A stretch of DNA of 64,000 nucleotides from Dastarcus helophoroides (taxonomy: Eukaryota > Arthropoda > Insecta > Coleoptera > Bothrideridae), in NCBI GenBank assembly GCA_028583605.1, contig CM053332.1, positions 10,218,442 to 10,282,441 of the forward strand, written 5' to 3'. Position numbers and translations under genes: made by a program. Each line of letters starts with the position of its first letter. Within the stretch, counting starts at the first letter, position 1. Positions 56,581 through 64,000 of the stretch are shown here, piece by piece. The notes beneath the pieces are model-generated. The model was not told the DNA's origin. It made no database searches and saw only the letters and a program-made list of their open reading frames with translations.

Positions 56581-59500
56581 CACTCATTAAACAAGTGACC
56601 TGCAGAAGTCGAAATTTCCAAAAATACTTTTCTAGGAATTTTTACGTTTTACTTAAATTTTAACAAAAAGTTATGATTTTAAGAACTATTTTTCCGAAAT
56701 TTTTGATTGATTTATATTAACATTTTGAAAAAACACATGAAATTTGAAATTTCTAGAAAAAGACCAACTTGGGGAGTCGAAATTTCTAAAAAATATTTTT
56801 CCTATGATTTTTATTTTTTTATTTGTAAGTTTTCTACAACCTTGAGATTTCGTGAATTACTTTTTATGAGAAGAAAATCTAAATTATAGAAACGGTAAAT
56901 ATCAAAGTCCTAAATAAAAGAAAAAGCTGAATTTTGAAAAAAAGAGATTTCGAAAAAATTATCATAAGAAAAAAAAAGAGACTGAAAAAATTGAGAAAAA
57001 AGAAGAGATTAAAAAAATTGAGAAAAAGGAAGAGATTTCGAAAGATATGAATTTATCAAAAGCTTTCAATAAAAGGTACAATCTTAGAAAAAAAACGTAG
57101 ATGTTCGACAATAGATTGAAACCCAGGACAAATTAAAAACCTGAAACTTTTAGACAAATTTGAATTTTTTGAAATATAGTAAAATTTTGACAAAAGAAAT
57201 TGTAAAAATTAAGTGGAACCTTAGAAAAAATGTCGATCTTTAAAAAAGTCGAAGTTTTTCAGTGAACAAAAAAAAAAGTCTAATTTTAGGAAGAATTTCA
57301 TGGAAAAAATTAAGAATAGCTCGAAATGTCCATAAAAATTGCAATTTTCCAGAGAAAGCTACATTTTCAGAATAAATTTTCAATTTCGAGAACAACACGA
57401 ATTAAAATAAAACTCCGAATTTTCAAATAAATTCGAATTTTAAAAAAATCGGTAAAATACTTTTGAAAGAAAATTCCCAGAGAATTTCGAGAAGTGTTGA
57501 ACTTTAAAAAAGGGTTAAAATTTCCCAGAAAATAACGAATTTTGAGAAAAAGGAAGAGAGTTGGAAAAAATTTGGAAAACAAAGAGATTAAAACAATTAT
57601 TTGCCTAATTGGGAAAAAGGGAGAAATTAAAAAAAAATATGAATATATCGAAAGTTCTCAAAAAGGAAAATTTTAGAAAAAAACGTCGAATTTTGACAAT
57701 AGATTGAAATCTAAAATAAATTTAAAATCTGAAATTTGTAGACAATTTTAAATTTTTTGAAAAATTGCAAAATTTTGAAAAGAGAAATTATATGAGTAAA
57801 CTGGAAGCTTAGAAAAACAAAGTTGAAATTTAAAAAAGTCAAAGTCTTACAGAGAAGAAAAAGCTCAAATTTTAGGAAACATTTCAAAGAAACAAGTCTA
57901 AATTTTAAGAAAAGCTCGAAACTTTGACAACAAATTTACAATTTTCCAGAGAAAGTTAAATTTTGGGAATAAATTTGAAATTAAAAAAAAAGACAATTTA
58001 AAAAAAATCAAAATTTCAGATTAATTTAAATTTTGAAAAAATTTGTACAATAATTTTGAAAGAAAATTGCAAGAAAATTTCGAGAAGTGTTTAACTTTAA
58101 AAAAGATCAAAATCGCCCAGAAAAAGCCAAATTTTCAGAAAAAGGAAGAGATTTCGAAAAAAAATTAAGAAAAACTACGAGATTAAAAAAATGTATTTAT
58201 CTAAAGTTCTCAAATAAGTACAAAATTTCAAAAAGAAGTCGAATTTCGACAATAGATTGAAACTCAAAACAAATTTAAAAACTTGAAATTTTGATATAAA
58301 AGAGAAATTGTAAAAATGAACTGGAAGATTAAAAAAGTGTCGGTCTTTAAAAAAGTCGATAAAAATTTCGTTAAAAATTTACAATTTTCTAGTGAAAATT
58401 AAATCTTGAGAATAAATTTTGAATTTCAAAAACAAGACGAATTAAAAAAAAAACCCAAATTTTCAGATAAATCAAATTTTGAGAAAATTGGTAAAATAAT
58501 TCGAAAGGAAAGAAAATGTCGATAAAACTTCCATTTCGAGAAGTGTTAAACTTAAAAAAAAGGCAAAATTTCCTAGAGAAAGTCAAATTTTAAGAAAAAA
58601 AATCAAATTTTGAAATTTGAATTTCGTTCGAAATAAAAGTTGAAGTTTCCGGAAAAATTCGAATTTTGAAAAAAAAAATTTCAAAAAATATGACTTAAAA
58701 ATTCTCAAAAAAAGAAAAATTTCATAAAAGAAACGTCGAATTTTGACAATAGATTGAAACTTAGAACAAATTTAAAAACCCGAAATGTTCAGACAAATTT
58801 GAATTTTGAGAAACATTATAAAATCTCGAAAAGAGAAATTGTAAAAAACTCTAAGCTTAGAAAAAATTGTCGAATTTTAAGAAGTCGAAGTTTTTCAGAG
58901 AAGAAGAAAATATGTAATTTGCAATTTTCCACAGAAAGTTAAATTTTGAGAATAAATTTGAAATTTCGGGAACAGGACGAATAAAAAAAAGTTAAAATTT
59001 TTAGAAAAATTCGAATTTTGAAAAAATTGGTAAAATAATTTCTAAATAAAAAGAAATGTCGATAAAACTTCTAGTTTCGAGAAAAGTGTCGAACTTTAAA
59101 AAAAGGTCAAAGTTTCCCAGAGAAAGTTACATTTTAAGAACAAAATCAAATTTTTAAAGTCAAAGATTCTGAAAATAGGCGAATTTCGTCGATAAAATCG
59201 CAGCTTGCAGAAACATAATAAAATATCGAATTTTCAGTTAAAAGTTGGAATTTTGAGAAGCACCTAATTTTGAGAAACAGGTCGAAATTTCCAGAAAATA
59301 AATAAAAGTTTAAATGTTCAGCAGAAGTCAATATTTGGGGGAAATGGTGAAATTTGGAAAAGGAACGTTATTTAAAAAGAATAAAAATTTCGAAAAAAAG
59401 TCGCAATTTAGAATAAAGTTAAAAAATGTAATTTGGAAAAAATTCAAATTTAAGAATAGACTAAATTTCGAATAAGAAAACTTTGAGGAAAGGGTCGAAA

Positions 59501-59830
59501 TCTTCAAAAACTCTTATATTTAAAATCTCCAAATTATTACTGCAAATTTTTACTTTTTTTTATTAAAAAATCGACAAAAGATGAATTTTTGAGAAACAAG
59601 TCGAATCTTTTAGTCAGTCGAATTAGAAAAAAGTAAACATTTTTACAGATTGTCAACTTTGAGAAGAAAGGAAGATCTAGGAAAACAAATCTAATTTTAG
59701 GAGTAAAATACATAGTTAAGCAAAGACAAATACAGAGAAGAGATAAAAAAAGTCGAATTTGCGAGAAAAAGGCAGATTTTGAAATAAAGCTCTAAATTTT
59801 AAGAAGTAAAAGATCTTTGGGGCCGTGATT
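56580..59830. repeat. A-rich array (block 9) with a 500-590 bp higher-order repeat
   Basis: Array words as elsewhere, but a longer unit repeats: 'acaatagattgaaa' occurs at 57108, 57696, 58249 and 58746 (588, 553 and 497 bp apart), each followed by 'acaaatttaaaa' and preceded by 'aaacgtcgaa'-type sequence. The units also share an 'aaaggaagagatt' word and a 'gagaagtgtt' word. ORFs here are Lys/Phe/Asn low complexity. Confidence 0.8.
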
Positions 59831-59987
59831 CATAAAATTTAAGAAATATATACATTTTAATTTAGCACTTTAATTTTTTCTCGAGATTTCAATCACGAAA
59901 TATTGAGTTTAAACTTACAATTTTGATTTTATTGTTAATACTGTTTATGTGAGCTTGTTTTTCGAAAATTCAATTTTCTCAATAAGT

Positions 59988-60090
59988 GAGGGGGCAAGTG
60001 CAAGAAGAGGTTACATACCAAAATCACGATGTTGGGAAAAATAAATGATAAAAAAGCGACCCTGCTCCTTCTTCCACTTGCCCTTTCAAT
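59988..60090. repeat. Inverted repeat at the array edge
   Basis: 'ggggcaagtgcaagaagagg' is mirrored by 'cctgctccttcttccacttg' + 'cccttt', about 50 bp apart. It may be a foldback or terminal structure. The surroundings (59830-60285) have no gene. Confidence 0.6.
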
Positions 60091-60288
60091 TATGAAAATT
60101 CCGATTTCAAACTTTGAATTATTTTTCTGCTAAAACTCATAATTTCAACTTTTTCTAAAGAACATTAGCTTTTGTGTTTCGAAATTTAATCTTCAATCTC
60201 TAATTTATGTACCACCAAGCATTTATCAGTATTCTAATGTCTGGAGAGACTACTAAATTAAAGTATTACCTCTATTAGAGGGTATGTA

Positions 60289-60769
60289 CAGTGGATGGCC
60301 ATATTATTAGAAACATTTTAAATTTGAAGCTTTTTCCAATCTTCTGAAGACATATAACGATGATTTTTTGAACACTCCAAACGCTATTTTTCACCTTGAC
60401 TTTTTTACTGACCTGCAACACTTAAAACCTTGCTCTTGCAGACGTCTTCGAACCTTTAAATGGTTCTCTTGGACAAATTCATTCCCGAGCCTTGGACCAA
60501 TTTTGTTAGCATTTTACTGCTTTTGGTTCGGTTTTGCAAACAAATATCTCTTATTTTTCTATCACCTCGTGGTGTTAGACTTTTTTGACCAGAATTCTCA
60601 ACTTTTTTTTAACTTTGATTTTGTTAACTGGGGCAACGGAAACGTGAGTGAAAGCCGATATTTTTCTTTGGGAGTGAGCAGTAATGGTCGAAACTTTCGA
60701 AAATTTGGTGGGTGCATTTTGTCTTTTCCATCTGGAAAAAAGTCATTCTCTTTGAAAAATGCTCTTAAG
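60289..60769 (-). mobile_element. Tc1-like transposon remnant, left part (interrupted by Penelope-B)
   Basis: TA then CAGTGGATGGCCATATTATT + AGAAACATTT is a Tc1-type terminus. On the minus strand, broken frames give SLTPRGDRKIRDICLQNRTK, GSGMNLSKRTI and RLECSKNHRYMSSEDWKK, the DNA-binding half and linker of a Tc1 transposase. The DDE catalytic domain is missing, so it was already a deletion derivative. The plus-strand 149-codon frame (60368-60817) is a shadow. The element continues after the Penelope insertion at 63548 to about 63601. Confidence 0.8.
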
Positions 60770-60789
60770 TCCAAAGAAGGTTTTATCCC

Positions 60790-60880
60790 TTTACCGCATC
60801 GGCAATTAAATAAATAATTACGCGATACGTATTTCGCCAGCAGAACTGGCATTTTCAAGCGCACTAATCTAAAAAGATTA
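60790..60880 (-). ncRNA. Degenerate hammerhead-like fold in the Penelope-B 3' segment
   Basis: Minus strand: GCGC, UUGAAAA, stem II UGCCAG-loop-CUGGC, GAAA, palindrome UACGUA, UC, GCG. The stem I, stem II and palindromic stem III pairings all work, but the core differs from CUGANGA at two positions. It may be a decayed or variant hammerhead. Confidence 0.4.
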
Positions 60881-60954
60881 GCAAAAGATGCATCGACGTC
60901 ATCTGCATTGAGATTCAAATCGATACTGGCGGTCTTTTGCTTTCTTTTCTATTT

Positions 60955-63344
60955 CTAATTGTTTAACACATCTGGTGCATGCAATTTTGACCTGCCACAA
61001 ATAGCCTTCAATAAACTGGAGGCCGCCAATGATCCTTTATCTCCGTTAAGGGTAACTGGCCTCTGATTGATATAAATTGTTTCGTATGCATCAAGTTCTC
61101 TGCTATTTGTGACCGATCTTAACAATTTTAAATTTTCAATGTTAATTTTGTGTCCTATATTTATCATATGTAGGGCGACACTTGATTTTTCTTCTCTATT
61201 GTATCTAAAATGCGCGATATGTTCTTTAAATCTGGTTTTAATGGATCTCTTGGTCTGTCCAACATATGATAAATTACAATTGTTACAGCTTATTTCGTAA
61301 ATTCCGGAATTCTCAAGCTTTTCCAATTTATCTTTAGCATTACCCAAATTATTGCGGAGACTGTTATTGGCTGTGTACACTACTTTTACGTTGTTTTCTT
61401 TTAGAACTTTATTAATTTTATTAGTGATATTTGGGTAAAATGGTAATTTCACAACGGTTGTAGGAGTGTTATCTTTAGATTGGTCAAGCTTAGAGCAATC
61501 CTGAATTATTTTCATAAATCTACATTTTCTTAACATGCTGTTTACTGTTTCTACGGGGAAACCATTAAAAATCGCAACGTCTTTAATATAAGCTAATTCT
61601 TTTGTATATCTGGATTTACTTAGAGGAACATTTAAAAGCCTGCTGATTAAAAAACGTATACTTGCTAATTTCTGTTGTGGACAATGATTAGAATCAGCTC
61701 TGATAGAGCGATTTGTATTGGTTTCTTTTCCACATATATCGAACTCTAAAGTATTTTTATTTCTAATAACTAAGCTATCTAAAAACGGGAGTAATCCATT
61801 GGTTTCTTTTTTAAATGTAAAGTTAATTGAATTGTATTTTGAGTTTAACCTATCAACGAAATCTTGAACTTCATATTTACTGGTGTCAAAAACTGCAAAA
61901 ATGTCGTCTACGTATCTTATCCAAATTCGAGGAAACTTTATTAATTCATTTTTGATTTCTTGTTCAAAATTGTCCATGAACAGATTTGCTAGAAATGGAC
62001 TTAATGGATTTCCCATGGTGGTACCATTTGTTTGTTTATAAAATTTATTGTCAAACTGGAAGACGTTCTGTTTCATGCATAATGAAGTTAGAGTTAAATA
62101 TTCTGAAATTACTTCTTTGTCTATTTGATTGAATGTCAAGAGTTCTTCTAAATAATTTAAAGTTTCGGCTATTGGTACGCTGGGAAAAAGTGAAGTTACA
62201 TCAAAAGATACCAGAATTTCTGTGGGTGACAAGGTCAAATCTTTAATTTTATTTATAAATTCAGTGGTGTTTTTTATTGAAAATGATGCATTATTGTTCT
62301 GAAGTTTTACGAATTCATTGTTAAGCCATTTTGCTAATTGGTAAGTGGGTGCGGTTACACCTGAAACAATTGGTCTCATTGAATTTCCCGGTTTATGAAT
62401 TTTTGGTAAACAATACAATCTGGGGATCGATGGATTACTCGAGTTAATTTTGTATTTTATTGGGTTGGTAATAAGATTGTTGCATTTCTTTATAGCATCT
62501 TTGAATTCTTTAATGATTTTTGGTAATGGATTCTTTGCTATTCTCTCATATGGTCCACTTTCAATTAAATTGTTTACTCTATTATTATAATCAGGTTTAT
62601 CCAATACAACAATCTTATTGCCTTTGTCTGCTTTTAGATAGTAGCAATCTTTCTTTTTTAAGTTTTTAATTATGTGGTTCTGATTACTATTAATTCGATG
62701 TTCTTTGTTAGTTTCAATAATCTTTTTACTTTGTTCTCTAATTATATTCTTACTTGGTTCATTTAATTTTGAAATTCCCGATTCGATTCCGACGCAAATT
62801 TGTTCCATGGGTGCTTTTACAAAAGGTGTATTGAATTTAAGTCCTTTATTTAAAAGTTCTAATTCTTTAGCGTTAAAAACTTGTTTAGAGAGATTTACTA
62901 CTATGTCAGTATTTTACGAAGGAGAAGGTTTATTACTTTGTGTTTTGCACTTTAAAATATTTTGCAGTTTTCTTTCATGAATTTCAATTTTCTTCTTGAT
63001 TTTATACTCTATATTTTCAAACATTTTTCTTTGAAAAGCACTAAATTCTTCGTATTCTTCTTCATTGAGTTTGTATGTTAGTTTTTTGTACAAGTTGTAT
63101 GAGTTAATTTCATGCCTTGTTCTATTAGTGTAATGCCGTTTAATTTCTAAATATAGCCACTTCTTTTTGCTGCTGTTACTATCTTATTTTCAAACGGACA
63201 ATTTTTACTCGTAGTTACTTGAATGAATTTGGGAAAAATCGAGAGGTTCAGGCATCGTTTTAGAAATTTAATGTCTGCACTTATGCTGCGAATTTTAAAA
63301 CTAAGCTTACGATACTGGTTCAGTAGTGTTGACCGGAAAGCCAT
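60955..63344 (-). pseudogene. Penelope-like RT / GIY-YIG endonuclease, one frameshift and one stop
   Basis: Frame 1 starts at the ATG at 63344 (MAFRSTLLNQYRKLSFKIRS) beside the palindrome. A frameshift near 63165 leads into KKKWLYLEIKRHYTNRTRHE and on. A TAA near 62910 interrupts SNKPSPS|NTDIVVNLSKQV. From 62808 a 617-codon frame is open: KADKGNKIVVLDKP (59-72), CLPKIHKPGNSMRPIVSG (133-150), SFDVTSLFPSVP (201-212), TTMGNPLSPF (263-272), RYVDDIF (298-304), and GIYEIS (502-507), CNNC, YVGQTKRS (515-522) of the GIY-YIG nuclease. The full product would be about 800 residues. Only two lesions suggest a recent insertion. Confidence 0.92.
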
Positions 63345-63347
63345 ATT

Positions 63348-63534
63348 CACTAAAGCACTGAACTAAACACTGTGGCTTGTGATTAAGTCCAAAGAAGGTT
63401 TCACCCCTTTACCAGATCGGCAATTAAATAAATACGTATCGCGTAATTATTTATTTAATTGCCGATGTGGTAAAGGGGTGAAACCTTCTTTGGACTTAAT
63501 CACAAGCCACAGTGTTTAGTTCAGTGCTTTAGTG
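63348..63534. repeat. Palindromic terminal repeat at the 5' end of Penelope-B
   Basis: The left arm 'cactaaagcactgaactaaa', ..., 'aagtccaaagaaggtttcac' is mirrored by 'gtgaaaccttctttggactt', ..., 'tttagttcagtgctttagtg'. The centre includes 'acgtatcgcg'. Arms are about 85 bp and almost perfect. Confidence 0.92.
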
Positions 63535-63547
63535 AAATGCTCTTAAG

Positions 63548-63601
63548 CCAAATTTTCTCCAAAAATGTATGTAAATTTATACTTACTTTTCTATGACACT
63601 G
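63548..63601. mobile_element. Tc1-like remnant, right part
   Basis: This continues the sequence left of the Penelope-B insertion. It ends in a degraded terminus (AAATGT...CACTG) that mirrors the left end only loosely. Confidence 0.5.
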
Positions 63602-63608
63602 TCTAAAT

Positions 63609-64000
63609 CAGGGGTGGGCAAAATCGGCCCTCGGGCCGAATCCGGCCCTTTTGCTTACTTTATACGGCCCGTTGAAAAATCCCACCTGCAATTTTTTTAA
63701 TCTATTTTATGCGATTTTGTTGAAATCAACAGTATTAGTGTGCGTAGTGTACATATAAATAATGAAATACTTTAATATATAATACTTTAATGTATGCAAC
63801 ATACTCTCATAAAGCGGGTTGTCGGCTGACTAAATAGAATTGAACGTGCACTCCTCTCACTCTTCGAGGGATGACAGATTACAGCACGCCTACTGTTTAT
63901 TTTGATTTAGCACTGGTCGCATACTCGTCATTTCTTTTGAGACTGATGTTTGTTATTTTGCAAATATAATAATGAATTGAAAAAGTGGACTTTTTGTAAG
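63609..64000 (+). mobile_element. hAT element, left end only (runs off the window)
   Basis: CAGGGGTGGGCAAAATCGGC followed by 'cctcgggccgaatccggccc' is a typical hAT terminus with GC-rich subterminal palindromes. The rest of the element lies beyond 64000. Confidence 0.8.

Larger units (their letters stand above)
60770..63534 (-). mobile_element. Penelope-like element B, near full length, 13-bp target duplication
   Basis: AAATGCTCTTAAG lies on both sides (60757-60769 and 63535-63547). The minus-strand ORF is flanked by a 3' terminal segment (60770-60880) and, at the 5' end, a large palindrome (63348-63534) built from the same terminal segment. It lies inside the Tc1 remnant. Confidence 0.92.

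Noticed and set aside
60368..60817. 149-codon plus-strand frame
   Set aside because: It is the complement of the Tc1 transposase remnant and runs into the Penelope terminus.
41724..63534. A piRNA cluster across the transposon-dense region
   Set aside because: Density alone is not evidence. Insertions are in both orientations and small-RNA data would be needed.

Overview
This looks like nuclear DNA from an insect, probably a beetle (the order is inference). It is very AT-rich. Coding exons are short and separated by GT..AG introns, one of only 52 bp. The rest is crowded with animal transposons: Penelope-like, hAT, mariner/Tc1, Helitron, piggyBac-like, solo LTRs and LINEs. I see no prokaryotic operons, rRNA, CRISPR arrays or intact tRNAs.

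Three host genes can be supported. (1) A minus-strand gene of five exons between 10287 and 4313 encodes a predicted secreted protein of 472 residues, of a kind I believe is insect-conserved but cannot name. Its third intron is 4.4 kb and filled by a T-rich repeat array. (2) An ADP-ribosylation factor-like 3 gene (Arl3) on the minus strand has its ATG at 53871 and its stop at 41724. It is split by an 11.4 kb intron holding several transposons, and it carries two one-base indels that cancel out. (3) An RCC1-repeat gene resembling RCCD1 on the plus strand (54006-55792) has three exons and lies head to head with Arl3, with 134 bp between the start codons. A possible small secreted-peptide exon (about 27.7 kb) and a weak odorant-receptor-like fragment (about 21.2 kb) are much less certain.

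Layout: 1-4.1 kb, two decayed LINE fragments and a small repeat family; 4.3-10.3 kb, the secreted-protein gene; 11.6-18.4 kb, low-complexity arrays holding a piggyBac-type MITE, a solo LTR with its 4-bp duplication, a long CT tract and a TIR MITE; 21.5-23.9 kb, a hAT element with TIRs and an 8-bp duplication; 24.4-26.2 kb, a 5'-truncated Penelope-like element (reverse transcriptase plus GIY-YIG nuclease) with a hammerhead-ribozyme-like motif; 28.5-34.8 kb, Penelope terminal-repeat fragments, arrays and a second LTR; 34.8-37.9 kb, a Helitron carrying two long-inverted-repeat elements; 38.9-40.2 kb, a mariner; 41.7-53.9 kb, Arl3 with a non-autonomous hAT (array as cargo), a mariner with a triplicated catalytic segment and a 16-bp minisatellite in its intron; 54-55.8 kb, the RCC1-like gene; 56-64 kb, a mariner relic, a hAT end followed by an array with a 500-590 bp higher-order repeat, and a nearly complete second Penelope-like element nested in a Tc1 remnant, then a last hAT end running off the window.

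The dominant theme is layered insertion. Several insertions have duplications and termini that can be read directly, so the order of events can be worked out. About 20 kb consists of a family of strand-asymmetric, quasi-periodic arrays built from T runs and the words GAAAATTTCGAC or their complement. At least one of them lies inside a transposon.
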